A stretch of DNA of 64,000 nt from Bacillus pumilus (GCF_002744245.1 NZ_NKHG01000111.1:1-64000); one strand, 5' to 3'; counted from the stretch's first letter, positions 38,000 through 48,531 are shown. Translations and numbers: made by a program. Notes: generated by a model from the sequence alone, not told the origin.

Positions 38000-40876
38000 T
38001 TATAATGATGTCACACTTTCTGTTTCTTGCAGCAATTGCTTCATTCGTTCGCGGTCACGTTCTAAAACAGGCTTCAAGTATTGTCCTGTGTATGAAGCTT
38101 CTTCTTTTGCAATGTGCTCAGGTGTCCCAGAGGCAATAATGGTTCCACCTCCTGCACCGCCTTCTGGCCCTAGATCAACGAGGTAATCAGCGGCCTTGAT
38201 AATATCAAGGTTATGCTCAATGACCAAAACCGTATCCCCATTTTCGACCAAACGCTGTAGCACTTTTAATAACCGAGCAATATCATCCACATGAAGGCCT
38301 GTTGTGGGTTCGTCTAAAATATAGAGAGATCTTCCGTTTGAACGACGGTGAAGCTCAGATGCCAATTTCACACGCTGCGCCTCTCCACCAGACAATGTCG
38401 TCGCAGGCTGACCAAGCGTAATATACCCTAGCCCAACATCAAAAATCGTTTGAAGTTTACGCTTAATTTTCGGGATATTCTCGAAAAATTGCAGTGCGTC
38501 CTCCACAGTCATTTCAAGGACATCGGCAATGTTTTTCTCTTTGTATGTGACCTCTAGTGTCTCACGGTTATAACGTTTCCCGTGACATACTTCACAAGGA
38601 ACATACACATCAGGTAAAAAGTGCATTTCAATTTTAATGATTCCATCTCCACGACACGCCTCACAGCGGCCGCCTTTAACGTTAAAGCTAAATCTGCCCT
38701 TCTTATAGCCTCGGACCTTCGCTTCATTGGTTTGCGCAAAGACATCCCGCACATCATCAAATACACCTGTATACGTGGCAGGATTAGATCTTGGTGTACG
38801 GCCAATTGGAGATTGGTCAATATCAATCACCTTATCTAAATGATCCATTCCTTTGATTTCTTTATGCTGTCCTGGTTTCGCCTTCGCTCTGTGCAGTTTT
38901 TGCGCAAGTGACTTCAATAGGATTTCATTCACAAGCGTACTTTTCCCGGAGCCAGACACACCGGTTACAGCTGTAAAGACGCCTAGAGGAAATTTCGCAT
39001 TGACATTTTTTAGGTTGTTTTCTTTTGCACCCTTTATTTCAATGAAGCGACCGTCAGACTTTCTTCTCTCAATCGGAAGCGGGATAAATTTCTCACCTGA
39101 TAAGTATTGACCTGTCAAAGATTTCGGGTCCTTCATGACTTCTTCTGGCGTTCCAGCTGAAATCACTTCTCCCCCATGAACGCCTGCTCCTGGTCCAATA
39201 TCGATCAAATAATCAGCCGCAATCATCGTATCTTCATCATGCTCCACGACAATCAGCGTGTTCCCGATGTCACGCATGTTTTTCAACGTTCCAATCAAAC
39301 GGTCATTATCCCGTTGATGCAGACCAATGGAAGGTTCGTCTAATATATAGAGAACGCCCGTCAGTCTTGACCCGATTTGAGTCGCCAAACGAATCCGCTG
39401 CGCCTCCCCGCCTGATAGTGTTCCAGCTGATCGGCTTAATGTCAGATAATCTAAACCCACATTATTTAAGAACGACAGGCGCTCTTTGATTTCACGTAAA
39501 ATGAGCTGAGCAATCTGCAAATCTTTCTCAGATAACTCAATTTTTTCATAGAAATCAAGTGCATCAGATACAGATAAATCTGTGATTTCTCCGATGTGTT
39601 TGCCATTGATGAGAACCGCAAGCGTTTCTTTTTTCAGGCGATACCCTTTACATGTTGGACATGGCTGATTGGCCATATACTTTTCCATTTGCTCACGGAT
39701 ATAATCAGAGCTGGTCTCCTTATAACGACGTTCAATGTTACGAAGAACCCCTTCAAATTCAATTTCATTTTCACGTACCTGGCCAAAATCATTTTCATAT
39801 TTAAAATAAATCAGCTCAGAGCCGCTGCCATGTAAAATTTTATCGAATAAATGCGGCGGTATATCTTTTACTGGGATGTCCATGTCGATTCCATAGTGTG
39901 TGCATACAGCCTCAAGAAGCTGCGGGTAATATTGTGAGCTCTGCGGCTCCCATGGTGCAATGGCATGCTGACGTAATGTTAAATCCTTATTAGGAATGAC
40001 AAGCTCAGGGTCGACTTCCAGCTTAGAACCGAGTCCATCACAGCTTGGGCAGGCACCGAAAGGACTATTAAACGAGAACATTCTCGGCTCAAGCTCACCA
40101 ATAGAGAATCCGCAATGCGGACAAGCGTGATGTTCACTGAATAACAGCTCTTCTTGCCCAATCACATCAATGATCACCCGGCCTTCACCTAGTCGAAGCG
40201 CAGTTTCAAGAGAATCAGACAGCCGAGCGGCAACCCCCTCTTTCACAACGATTCGGTCAATCACGACTTCAATCGAATGTTTCTTATTCTTTTCAAGCAC
40301 GATATCTTCTGAAAGATCTTCCATCTCTCCATCGACTCTCACTCGAACATAGCCTTGCTTCCGAATCTGATCAAGTACTTTGACATGTGTTCCTTTGCGG
40401 CCAGATACGACTGGCGCAAGCACTTGCAGTTTTGTTCTTTCAGGATATTCTAAAATTCGATCTGTCATTTGCTCAATCGTTTGTGATGTAATTTCGATCC
40501 CGTGTATAGGACAAATGGGTTTTCCGACTCTAGCATATAAGAGACGTAAGTAATCATAGATTTCAGTGACAGTTCCAACCGTTGATCTAGGGTTCCGGCT
40601 TGTCGTTTTTTGGTCAATACTAATCGCCGGAGAAAGACCTTCAATGGCATCCACATCTGGTTTATCCATTTGACCGAGAAACTGGCGCGCATACGCTGAA
40701 AGAGATTCAACGTATCTACGCTGACCTTCTGCATAAATGGTATCAAAGGCAAGAGACGATTTACCTGAACCAGATAAACCCGTAATCACCACTAGCTGGT
40801 CACGCGGGATATTGACATCAATGTTTTTAAGGTTGTGGGCTCTAGCACCTTTCACCTCTATTCGTTCCATAGCCAT
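38000..40876 (-). CDS. uvrA: Excinuclease ABC subunit A
   Basis: DNA-damage recognition ATPase of nucleotide-excision repair. The 958 residues contain two ABC modules: Walker A GLSGSGKS (about 33-40) and GVSGSGKS (about 643-650), two signature motifs [13 protein letters not shown] and [13 protein letters not shown], and zinc-finger cysteines ([10 protein letters not shown]...CPSCDG and CEACRGDG...CEVCHG). It loads UvrB on damage. It follows uvrB by seven bases in the LexA-controlled uvrBA operon. Confidence 0.98.
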   Translation of the reverse strand: MAMERIEVKGARAHNLKNIDVNIPRDQLVVITGLSGSGKSSLAFDTIYAEGQRRYVESLSAYARQFLGQMDKPDVDAIEGLSPAISIDQKTTSRNPRSTVGTVTEIYDYLRLLYARVGKPICPIHGIEITSQTIEQMTDRILEYPERTKLQVLAPVVSGRKGTHVKVLDQIRKQGYVRVRVDGEMEDLSEDIVLEKNKKHSIEVVIDRIVVKEGVAARLSDSLETALRLGEGRVIIDVIGQEELLFSEHHACPHCGFSIGELEPRMFSFNSPFGACPSCDGLGSKLEVDPELVIPNKDLTLRQHAIAPWEPQSSQYYPQLLEAVCTHYGIDMDIPVKDIPPHLFDKILHGSGSELIYFKYENDFGQVRENEIEFEGVLRNIERRYKETSSDYIREQMEKYMANQPCPTCKGYRLKKETLAVLINGKHIGEITDLSVSDALDFYEKIELSEKDLQIAQLILREIKERLSFLNNVGLDYLTLSRSAGTLSGGEAQRIRLATQIGSRLTGVLYILDEPSIGLHQRDNDRLIGTLKNMRDIGNTLIVVEHDEDTMIAADYLIDIGPGAGVHGGEVISAGTPEEVMKDPKSLTGQYLSGEKFIPLPIERRKSDGRFIEIKGAKENNLKNVNAKFPLGVFTAVTGVSGSGKSTLVNEILLKSLAQKLHRAKAKPGQHKEIKGMDHLDKVIDIDQSPIGRTPRSNPATYTGVFDDVRDVFAQTNEAKVRGYKKGRFSFNVKGGRCEACRGDGIIKIEMHFLPDVYVPCEVCHGKRYNRETLEVTYKEKNIADVLEMTVEDALQFFENIPKIKRKLQTIFDVGLGYITLGQPATTLSGGEAQRVKLASELHRRSNGRSLYILDEPTTGLHVDDIARLLKVLQRLVENGDTVLVIEHNLDIIKAADYLVDLGPEGGAGGGTIIASGTPEHIAKEEASYTGQYLKPVLERDRERMKQLLQETESVTSL

Positions 40877-40883
40877 CAGGCAA

Positions 40884-42869
40884 TCATCCTTCCGCTTTTA
40901 GCTCTAGCAATAGATCTCTTAATTCTGCTGCTTTTTCAAAATCAAGCGCTTTTGCTGCATCTTTCATTTCCATCTCGACTTTTCCGATCACTTTTTCTCG
41001 TTCTTTTTTGCTCATTTTTGACAGCTTTGGTGCTGCTTTTGCTTCATATTCTTCCGATTCTTCATGAATTGTCGTTGCCTTAATGACATCTCGAATCTTC
41101 TTATGAATCGTTTGCGGAGTAATCCCAAATTTCTCGTTATACGCTTCTTGCTGCTCTCGTCTTCGCTTCGTTTCTTGAATGGCAATATTCATTGATTTCG
41201 TCATATTGTCCGCATACATAATGACCCGGCCTTCTGCATTTCTCGCTGCACGGCCGATCGTCTGGATGAGGGATCTTTCAGAGCGTAAAAAGCCTTCTTT
41301 ATCCGCATCTAGAATCGCCACAAGCGACACCTCTGGAATATCCAATCCTTCACGAAGAAGGTTGATTCCGACGAGTACATCAAATTTACCGAGACGTAAA
41401 TCACGGATAATCTCAATCCGCTCAAGAGTCTTAATTTCTGAATGCAAATAATTGACCTTAATTCCGATTTCTTTTAGGTAATCTGTGAGATCCTCAGACA
41501 TTTTCTTTGTCAAAGTCGTCACAAGCACACGCTCATTTTTCTCAATCCTCGCATGAATTTCTCCAATTAAGTCATCAATTTGCCCTTCGATCGGTCGAAC
41601 TTCAATGATTGGATCAAGCAAACCAGTTGGGCGGATAATTTGTTCCACGACCTCTGGCGTTTTCTCAAGCTCATACGGCCCAGGCGTTGCGGAAACATGC
41701 ACAATATGGTTGATATGCTTTTCAAATTCATCGAAAGTGAGCGGTCTATTGTCAAGTGCTGATGGCAGACGGAATCCATGATCAACCAACACTTGTTTTC
41801 TAGCTTGGTCCCCGTTGTACATTGCACGAATTTGCGGAATTGTGACGTGTGACTCATCGACAACAATCATAAAATCATCTGGGAAATAATCAATCAGCGT
41901 GTAAGGTGTTGAACCAGGAGGACGTAAGGTCAAATGTCTTGAATAGTTCTCGATTCCAGAACAGAAGCCCATCTCTCTCATCATCTCAAGGTCATATCTT
42001 GTCCGTTGCTCAAGACGCTGTGCTTCAAGTAATTTACCGTTCTCTCGAAGCTTTTCCAGCTGCTCCTCAAGCTCTTTCTCAATATTGATTATCGCTTTTT
42101 CCATTTTTTCTTCTCTTGTGACGAAGTGAGATGCCGGGAAAATAGCAACATGCTCACGATCACCGAGTATTTCACCCGTCAGTGCATCCACTTCACGAAT
42201 ACGTTCAATTTCATCACCGAAAAACTCCACTCTGATACAATGCTCATCTCGTGAAGCAGGAAAAATTTCAACGACGTCACCTCGTACTCGGAAGGTTCCG
42301 CGCTGAAAATCTATATCATTACGAGAATATTGAATATCCACAAGCTTACGCAGAAGCTGATTGCGTTCAATTTCCATATCAGTGCGCAAAGACAGCACAA
42401 GCTCTCGGTATTCCTCTGGCGAACCCAAACCATAAATACAGGACACACTGGCAATGATGATGACATCTCTCCGCTCAAATAACGAGGATGTCGCGGAGTG
42501 TCTCAGCTTATCAATCTCGTCATTAATGCTGGCGTCCTTTTCAATAAAAGTATCGGTTTGAGGAACATATGCCTCAGGCTGGTAATAATCATAGTAACTC
42601 ACAAAATATTCAACAGCATTAGTCGGAAAGAATTCCTTAAACTCGCTGTATAACTGACCGGCAAGTGTCTTGTTATGCGCAATGACAAGTGTCGGTTTGT
42701 TCACTTCTTTGATCAGGTTGGATACAGTAAAGGTCTTTCCCGTACCTGTAGCACCTAACAGCGTTTGATGCTGTTTCCCCTGATGGATCCCATCCACAAG
42801 CTTTTCAATCGCCTTAGGCTGATCTCCTTGGGGCTGATAGTTAGAAACTAATTCAAAGCGGTCACTCAC
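40884..42869 (-). CDS. uvrB: Excinuclease ABC subunit B
   Basis: Helicase-like damage-verification subunit. Walker A GATGTGKT lies near residues 38-45, the beta-hairpin [33 protein letters not shown] (about 91-123) is intact, and the C-terminal UVR coiled-coil motif ([17 protein letters not shown]) that contacts UvrC is present. The frame opens 21 codons earlier; GTG 42869 follows GGAGG by 7 bases and gives 661 residues, the B. subtilis length. A perfect LexA box lies upstream at 42938-42951. Confidence 0.98.
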   Translation of the reverse strand: MSDRFELVSNYQPQGDQPKAIEKLVDGIHQGKQHQTLLGATGTGKTFTVSNLIKEVNKPTLVIAHNKTLAGQLYSEFKEFFPTNAVEYFVSYYDYYQPEAYVPQTDTFIEKDASINDEIDKLRHSATSSLFERRDVIIIASVSCIYGLGSPEEYRELVLSLRTDMEIERNQLLRKLVDIQYSRNDIDFQRGTFRVRGDVVEIFPASRDEHCIRVEFFGDEIERIREVDALTGEILGDREHVAIFPASHFVTREEKMEKAIINIEKELEEQLEKLRENGKLLEAQRLEQRTRYDLEMMREMGFCSGIENYSRHLTLRPPGSTPYTLIDYFPDDFMIVVDESHVTIPQIRAMYNGDQARKQVLVDHGFRLPSALDNRPLTFDEFEKHINHIVHVSATPGPYELEKTPEVVEQIIRPTGLLDPIIEVRPIEGQIDDLIGEIHARIEKNERVLVTTLTKKMSEDLTDYLKEIGIKVNYLHSEIKTLERIEIIRDLRLGKFDVLVGINLLREGLDIPEVSLVAILDADKEGFLRSERSLIQTIGRAARNAEGRVIMYADNMTKSMNIAIQETKRRREQQEAYNEKFGITPQTIHKKIRDVIKATTIHEESEEYEAKAAPKLSKMSKKEREKVIGKVEMEMKDAAKALDFEKAAELRDLLLELKAEG

Positions 42870-42937
42870 ATCAAAGCCTCCGTTTCGTTGCGAAAATCTA
42901 TCTAATGAATATATTATCATAAAAGCACACAAAAATA

Positions 42938-42951
42938 CGAACTAAAGTTCG
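42938..42951. promoter_or_regulatory. LexA (DinR) operator of uvrBA
   Basis: CGAACTAAAGTTCG is an exact match to the Bacillus SOS box CGAAC-N4-GTTCG, 69 bases upstream of the uvrB start, next to -10-like TATGAT/GATAAT sequences on the minus strand. Confidence 0.93.
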
Positions 42952-43012
42952 TGTCCCGTTTGATTTTTATTTCCAATAGAGTCATACCCTCTCTGCCTTG
43001 GCAAATAACCCT

Positions 43013-43168
43013 CTAAGAAAACCTTTCTTTCAGTATGGAACATTTTGGCGGGAGATATTCGATCAGAAGAAAGATCGCAAAAAAGAAAGCTGCGCTCACT
43101 AAAATCGTAAGCACAGCACGTGTTTGAAAAAAGGATACTTTCGGCCTATCACGGATGATGACATCAAT
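43013..43168 (-). pseudogene. Small transmembrane reading frame after csbA lacking a normal start
   Basis: On the minus strand an uninterrupted 51-codon frame overlaps the csbA stop (ATTGATG). It encodes a basic segment RDRPKVSFFQTRA, one clear transmembrane helix (VLTILVSAAFFFAIFLLIEYLPP) and a short basic tail. No ATG, GTG or TTG is in frame ahead of the helix; ATT 43168 would be needed, or the ATG at 43164 with a shift in the T6 run. It could be a decayed gene, a frameshifted gene, or a real small protein with a rare start. Confidence 0.35.
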
Positions 43169-43409
43169 GATGTTTATCAGCCTTCTCTCTCTTTTCGATT
43201 TCTTTCTTAGCCATAAACAATGCCCCAGCCACTAAAGAAATAATATCTAATCCTACGATAAAGTAGGTTTCTGTATAGCCTTTCATATACGAGGCAAATA
43301 AAAGCGCCGCTGTTAATGCAATGCCAACGTAGTGATTATAGGTAACCCTTGAGAATAAAATAACGAGCAGGAAAGGAAAAACAAGTGCAAATATGGCTTT
43401 TGTAATCAC
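43164..43409 (-). CDS. csbA: General stress membrane protein CsbA
   Basis: An 81-residue membrane protein with two or three hydrophobic helices (AIFALVFPFLLVILFSRV, YVGIALTAALLFASYMKG, YFIVGLDIISLVAGALFM) and a charged tail. It is a sigma-B regulon member in B. subtilis; function unknown. The frame extends 21 codons upstream, but GTG 43409 follows GAGGGAGGG and matches the family N-terminus MITKAIFAL. The gene lies upstream of uvrBA in the same orientation. Confidence 0.9.
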   Translation of the reverse strand: MITKAIFALVFPFLLVILFSRVTYNHYVGIALTAALLFASYMKGYTETYFIVGLDIISLVAGALFMAKKEIEKREKADKHH

Positions 43410-43443
43410 AAAAACCCTCCCTCTACATGGTCTACTTCCTTTG

Positions 43444-43472
43444 ATTATAGTAAAGATTGGCATAATGAACAA
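43444..43472 (-). promoter_or_regulatory. Sigma-A-type promoter of csbA
   Basis: On the minus strand TTGTTC, 17 bases, TATAAT, about 40 bases before csbA. No GTTTAA/GGGTAT sigma-B pair was found, unlike expectation from B. subtilis. Confidence 0.6.
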
Positions 43473-43582
43473 TTCACAGTTTTCGTTTTCACCTTTTTTT
43501 CTTCATCCATGATGACTTTTGATATAGATATGGAGGGAAAGTAGTGAGAACGTCCCCTTTATAAAGATAGGTCTTTACGTCT

Positions 43583-43639
43583 TTGACAGTTACATCCAAT
43601 AAATCCTATGATTAAAATGATAGTGCGCACTATCATTTT
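43583..43639 (+). promoter_or_regulatory. yvkCBA promoter with 26-bp perfect palindromic operator
   Basis: TTGACA (43583-43588), 18 bases, TATGAT (43607-43612) form a sigma-A promoter. AAAATGATAGTGC and its exact inverse GCACTATCATTTT (43614-43639) follow at the transcription start. This is the size and placement expected of a TetR-family operator, and the operon encodes a TetR protein (yvkB). Confidence 0.85.
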
Positions 43640-43691
43640 TGAAATAGAGAGACAAACAAACCATTGGCTATTTGGATAAGGGGGCATTCCC

Positions 43692-46217
43692 ATGTATTCA
43701 GTTTTATTTCATGCGGCTGAAGAGTCCGCATCACTTGCAGGAGCAAAAGGCTTGAATTTGATCAAATTAAACAATCTCGGCCTGCCAGTCCCAGATGGAT
43801 TTATTATTAAAACCAACAGCTTTGCAGGCTTTCTTTCATATCACAACCTGCATCCAACTGAACAAAAACTTGCACAAAAAATCAAAGAAGCTTCGTTTCC
43901 TTCACAAATGGAAGCAGAGTTACTTTCGTCTTTTCAATCATTGCTGAAGACGTATCCCTCAGTTGCAGTTCGATCCTCTTCTGTTGCTGAGGATCTCGAA
44001 GGTGCTTCCTTTGCAGGACAATACGAGACCTATTTAAATATCAAAACAAATGAAGAATTCCTGCAGGCTATCAAAGAATGCTGGTCTTCTTATTTTGCTG
44101 CAAGAGTCACAGAATATAAGGCAGAGATGGATGAAAAAGAGGAAGAGATGCCGCTCATGGCTGTTGTCGTTCAAGGATTGATCCATTCTGACGTCTCCGG
44201 TGTCATCTTTAGTGAGAATCCGGTATCAGGAAAAACAAATGAAGTGATGCTGACAGCAAGCTACGGACTAGGAGAAGCTATTGTCTCTGGGCTTGTGACA
44301 CCAGACACGTTTATTGTAGACAAAGAGACATTATCTATTGAAAAATCAATGGGGACAAAGGAATTACAAATTGTTCCTTATCAAGAGGGTGTCATTGAAC
44401 AGCCAGTACCCGAGCAAATGGCTGGCCAGTTCTGCCTGCATGATGATCAATTGGTAGAAATCGCACAAATCACAAAACAAGTAGAAGCACTTTACGGACA
44501 TGGAGTAGATATCGAATTCGGAATATCAAACGGTACTTTTTATTTACTTCAAGCAAGACCGATTACATCTGCTCTTCCACAAACAGCAAATGAAGCAGCA
44601 GGTGCATCCCTTCAAATGCAGCCAGAAGAACTGCAGGATTTTTGGATATCAATGGACGATCATATGCCCGGCCCAACGAGCCCTCTTTTCTCAAGCCTGA
44701 TCATACCTGCTTTAAAAAGCGGGCTGACAAAGAGTGGAGAGAAGTATCAAGTACCTGACCTCAATATTAAAGATATTAAGCTTTATAGAGGTCACCTGTA
44801 TTCTGCACCTTCTATGAGTGAAACAGAAACTGCTCCAGTTTTTGATGAAGGCATATTTGAATTGTTTCCTCATTTAAGTGAACGAATGTATGACATTCTT
44901 GAGAAAAACTTTTTTCCATTTTACGAAAAACTCGACCGTCAAATGAACCAGCCGCTGACAACGGAAGAAGCAATCAATGGCTTCGAAGAATTAAAAGCTT
45001 TCTATATACAAGCGTACGATGATCATTTTGATATCGTCATACCACAAGTCATTCTATCTGCTATGATTGAAGACATGCTTGTGACGTATACGGGTGATCA
45101 AAAACAAGTCGTCATGCTACATGAGATGATGATAGGCGTGATGAACAAATCTCTTGAAACAGATCAGAAGCTATCTCATCTAGCAAAAGATGTTCTTCAA
45201 GATACAGAACTTCTTCACGCATTTACAAATCATGCAACGAATCCAGAATTGTTATATGCACTCCATTACACGGATAAAGGTAAAAGCTTTATTTCGAGAA
45301 TAGAGGAATTTCTCCAAATCTACGGTTGGCGATCTGTCAAAAGTCATGACTTTACGGAAGAAACATGGGTGGAGAACCCTGAATTTGTGTTAGATATCAT
45401 CAGAAACAATATTCAGCACCATTCTGATTTTGATGAAGAATTTGCACAAGCAATCATCAAAAGACGTAATACTTATGAGCAATTTATGAGTCAAGTGAAG
45501 GATGAGGCGTTTAAAACAAAATTTGGAAAACTTTATCATTTTGCCCTTAAGGCAGCTAATATTCGAGATGATCATCACTTCTACATTGATGCCATGTTAG
45601 ATGCGAAAGCTAGACTATATTTATTAAAAATTGGTGAACTCCTTGTACAAAAAGGAGCCATTCATCATCAAGAAGATCTATGGTATCTCTATGATGAAGA
45701 AGTACACAAAGCGCTCACAACTTCTATCACATACGATTCGGTCATACAGCAAAGAAAAATAGAAATGAAAGAAAATGAAACCATTCAACCACCAGCTTAT
45801 ACCGGCACTCCGTCTGAGGCTGAATTGGAGCAAGTGGAAAGAATGCTCGGTTCATTAAGAGAAGATGAAAACAACACAGATGATCTGATCCACGGAATAG
45901 GAGCGTCTAGCGGCATTGTGTCTGGAAGAGTAAAAGTCATTACATGCGCCGATGAATTTTCACAGTTTCAAAAGGATGACATTTTAGTTTGCAAAACAAC
46001 TACACCTTTATGGACCAGCTTATTTAGAGACGCAAAAGCAGTGATCACCGATTCTGGCGGCATTTTGTCCCATTCTGCTATTATCGCTAGAGAGTATATG
46101 ATGCCTGCTGTTCTAGGCACTCGAATCGCTACAGAAAAGCTTCAATCAGGTGACCTTGTTACAGTAGATGGTTCCAATGGACGTATTCAGTTATTAAATC
46201 AGTATTCCCGGGTATAG
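43692..46217 (+). CDS. yvkC: Rifampin phosphotransferase-like / PEP-synthase-family protein YvkC
   Basis: An 841-residue phosphotransferase. Residues about 1-300 form the PPDK/PEP-synthase ATP-binding domain (VRSSSVAEDLEGASFAGQYETYLN); about 320-730 is a helical middle domain (SMDDHMPGPTSPLFSSLI); the C-terminus is the swivelling phosphohistidine domain with His794 in GGILSHSAIIAREYMMPAV. The pyruvate/PEP barrel that would follow in true PEP synthase is absent. This three-part order is that of rifampin phosphotransferase, which uses ATP to phosphorylate rifamycins. Actual substrate is unproven. It is first gene with yvkB (TetR) and yvkA (MFS), suggesting drug inactivation plus export. Confidence 0.85.
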   Translation: MYSVLFHAAEESASLAGAKGLNLIKLNNLGLPVPDGFIIKTNSFAGFLSYHNLHPTEQKLAQKIKEASFPSQMEAELLSSFQSLLKTYPSVAVRSSSVAEDLEGASFAGQYETYLNIKTNEEFLQAIKECWSSYFAARVTEYKAEMDEKEEEMPLMAVVVQGLIHSDVSGVIFSENPVSGKTNEVMLTASYGLGEAIVSGLVTPDTFIVDKETLSIEKSMGTKELQIVPYQEGVIEQPVPEQMAGQFCLHDDQLVEIAQITKQVEALYGHGVDIEFGISNGTFYLLQARPITSALPQTANEAAGASLQMQPEELQDFWISMDDHMPGPTSPLFSSLIIPALKSGLTKSGEKYQVPDLNIKDIKLYRGHLYSAPSMSETETAPVFDEGIFELFPHLSERMYDILEKNFFPFYEKLDRQMNQPLTTEEAINGFEELKAFYIQAYDDHFDIVIPQVILSAMIEDMLVTYTGDQKQVVMLHEMMIGVMNKSLETDQKLSHLAKDVLQDTELLHAFTNHATNPELLYALHYTDKGKSFISRIEEFLQIYGWRSVKSHDFTEETWVENPEFVLDIIRNNIQHHSDFDEEFAQAIIKRRNTYEQFMSQVKDEAFKTKFGKLYHFALKAANIRDDHHFYIDAMLDAKARLYLLKIGELLVQKGAIHHQEDLWYLYDEEVHKALTTSITYDSVIQQRKIEMKENETIQPPAYTGTPSEAELEQVERMLGSLREDENNTDDLIHGIGASSGIVSGRVKVITCADEFSQFQKDDILVCKTTTPLWTSLFRDAKAVITDSGGILSHSAIIAREYMMPAVLGTRIATEKLQSGDLVTVDGSNGRIQLLNQYSRV

Positions 46218-46307
46218 CCCTATCGTTTTCGATCATATTGGCGGTCATAGATTTTATCGGTATACTTACTTTGGTGCAAACACATTCATAACCTGAGGTG
46301 AGTATGC

Positions 46308-46880
46308 TTGTTAAAATCAACCAATCAACGAATCATTCGCGCAACGATGGATTTACTGTTGGAAAAAGGCTATCAAAAAACAACTACAAAAGAAATAGCA
46401 ACAAAAGCGAATGTAAGTGAAGCGACAATTTTCCGCAACTTTAAAAACAAACGCGGTGTCATTGCTGCCATTATGAAAGTGAAATCAAAACCGACAAAAA
46501 CACTAGAAGCAGAATTCAAAGGAGATTTATACACTGATTTAAAATTTCTCGGCACCTATTTCCTTGAAGATTTGACTTCCAAAAAAGAATTTATCTATAT
46601 CAGCATGAGAGAACCCGCTATGTTTAAGGATTTAACAGATCATGAAAAACTTTATCCTCAAGAACTGAGGGAAATGCTGACACAATATTTCAAAACGATG
46701 GGTACTCACCATCATGTACTAAAAGGAAATGAAGAAATTTATGCAGACATTTTCATTAGTACGTATTTTGGTTTTTTCATTCAACAGCTAGAGCAGGACT
46801 TCAAACTCGTTTTAACTAAGAAAGAAGACTTTATTGAGACATGCACACACATTTTCATGAGAGGAATTTCTCCCACTTAA
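46308..46880 (+). CDS. yvkB: TetR family regulator YvkB
   Basis: A 190-residue TetR/AcrR repressor. The N-terminal helix-turn-helix is canonical (RIIRATMDLLLEKGYQKTTTKEIATKANVSEATIFRNFKNK, about 8-48); the rest is the helical ligand domain. The start is TTG 46308 with GAGGTGA about 8 bases before; an ATG at 46304 is out of frame. It probably binds the 26-bp palindrome at 43614-43639 and is released by a drug-like ligand. It sits between the phosphotransferase and the exporter. Confidence 0.88.
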   Translation: MLKSTNQRIIRATMDLLLEKGYQKTTTKEIATKANVSEATIFRNFKNKRGVIAAIMKVKSKPTKTLEAEFKGDLYTDLKFLGTYFLEDLTSKKEFIYISMREPAMFKDLTDHEKLYPQELREMLTQYFKTMGTHHHVLKGNEEIYADIFISTYFGFFIQQLEQDFKLVLTKKEDFIETCTHIFMRGISPT

Positions 46881-46900
46881 AGGGTGAAATTCTTCTTTTT
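46862..46900 (+). terminator. Terminator or attenuator between yvkB and yvkA
   Basis: GAATTTCTCCC and GGGTGAAATTC arms enclose the yvkB stop and are followed by TTCTTTTTT. It lies just before the yvkA ribosome-binding site, so some read-through is needed unless yvkA has its own promoter. Confidence 0.65.
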
Positions 46901-46920
46901 TACAAAAGGTGGTATACACA

Positions 46921-48255
46921 TTGAAGTTAAAAAAAGAGAGCTTGATCATCTATTCTTTGTTACTTGGAGCTATTTTAGTCCCAGTTAACTCAACCATGAT
47001 CGCAGTAGCTCTATCATCCATATCAACTTATTACGATCAATCGATTTCAAACATTACTTGGGTAGTCACAATTTATCTCATAGTTATGGCCGTCACTCAA
47101 CCTATCGCTGGCAAGCTAGGAGATATTTATGGCCATCGCAACATGTATTTAGTCGGTGTGACGCTCTTTTTGATTGGCTCGATTGGATGTGCTTTAGCAC
47201 CTAATCTTGCTTTTCTCATCACATTTCGATCAATCCAAGCAGCAGGTGGAGCTATTTTAACACCGAACAGCATTGCGTTGATTCGTGCAACGGTATCACC
47301 TGAAAAACTGTCTAAAACAATGGGGTACTTTGGTTTTGGAGCAGGAATTGGAGCTGCACTTGGACCTTTTATTGGCTCGATCCTCATTCAGAGCTTTGAT
47401 TGGCATTCCATTTTCCTAGTGAATATCCCATTTTTGTTCCTAACACTTATGACAGGCGTTTTACTCATTCCGAAGACGAAGCATACACGCTTACAAGCAA
47501 GTGTAGATATCATCGGTTCATTGTACTTAACCGTCGGGATCGCCACACTCCTTCTGTTCACAAAAAGCCAAGTATTAAATGAATATATGGTCTATGGGTT
47601 TCTGGCATTGATCGTCATTCCTTTATTCTTCATACATGTACGAAAAGTAAAGAATCCGATCATCGACTTATCACTATTTAAAATCAGTACTTTTACAAAT
47701 GCCAATCTTTCTATCATGCTAAGCAATTTTGTCATGTATACCATCCTTCTCATTATGCCGCTTTTTATGGAACAACAACTTGCACTTTCTCATACACAAA
47801 GCGGTATCATTCTTTCTATCTTTTCACTCTGCATGTCGATTAGTGGATTGCTTGGGGCAAAGCTCCATCCGATCAAAGGCGCAAAGAACATGATTCGATT
47901 TTCATTTCTCTGCCTTACTATATCAGGCATCATGCTCATTACACTAAGCAGTTACCCGAATCTACCACTACTCATTATCACGTTAGTCGCAGGTGGAATC
48001 TCTTCAGGAATTGGCATGACCAGCATGCAGATGGCTTCATTAACAGCTGTTGATCAAAACTTATCTGGTTCGGCATCTGGTATTTTCTCCACCTTTCGAT
48101 ATTTTGGCAGTATCATATCGTCTACATTGATTGGTTTAATAAGTGGTTATCAAACTCTTTTTATTGTATTAATGGGCGCGGGTATCATTGGTTTCCTTTT
48201 ATCTCATCGCCTAAAAACAGAATCCACCTCTCCATCATCTGGGCATTCTGCATAA
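46921..48255 (+). CDS. yvkA: MFS multidrug exporter YvkA
   Basis: A 444-residue drug:H+ antiporter of the 14-TM DHA2/EmrB type or close to it. The motif A-like GKLGDIYGHRNMYLVG lies near residues 63-78, and motif C-like GFGAGIGAALGPFIGSIL near 140-157. TTG 46921 is chosen because AAAAGGTGG lies 8 bases before it; the frame opens four codons earlier at GTG inside that site. It probably exports the compound sensed by YvkB. Substrate unknown. Confidence 0.87.
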   Translation: MKLKKESLIIYSLLLGAILVPVNSTMIAVALSSISTYYDQSISNITWVVTIYLIVMAVTQPIAGKLGDIYGHRNMYLVGVTLFLIGSIGCALAPNLAFLITFRSIQAAGGAILTPNSIALIRATVSPEKLSKTMGYFGFGAGIGAALGPFIGSILIQSFDWHSIFLVNIPFLFLTLMTGVLLIPKTKHTRLQASVDIIGSLYLTVGIATLLLFTKSQVLNEYMVYGFLALIVIPLFFIHVRKVKNPIIDLSLFKISTFTNANLSIMLSNFVMYTILLIMPLFMEQQLALSHTQSGIILSIFSLCMSISGLLGAKLHPIKGAKNMIRFSFLCLTISGIMLITLSSYPNLPLLIITLVAGGISSGIGMTSMQMASLTAVDQNLSGSASGIFSTFRYFGSIISSTLIGLISGYQTLFIVLMGAGIIGFLLSHRLKTESTSPSSGHSA

Positions 48256-48531
48256 ACACTCCTTTCGCTCTATGTTCATTTAGGGCGAGGGATCTTTAAT
48301 GATTGTGATTACAGTAAGCTATGAAGATCACTGTAATCAAACCATGAAATTCATCTTTTAAAGATGAAAAAATGTCATATGAGTATTCGAAAAAGAGAAT
48401 TCAGCTACTAATCCTCGCCACTTCCCCACCTAAAATCTTTTTTCATCTCTTCCAGCATAAATAACTTCGATTTTTTTTCACAAATTTTGTGGTATGCTTT
48501 TTGAAAATAGAGGACGTAAAGGAGCGAAAGG
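48256..48531. other. Intergenic region with three inverted repeats
   Basis: TGATTACAGT/ACTGTAATCA (48306-48339, 14-base loop), TTCATCTTT/AAAGATGAA (48350-48368, 1-base centre) and CACAAATTTTGTG (48479-48491) lie in this 276-base gap. The last abuts TATGCT (48493), a possible -10 for the lipoprotein gene, so it may be an operator. None has a clear T-run, so they look regulatory rather than terminators. Confidence 0.45.
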
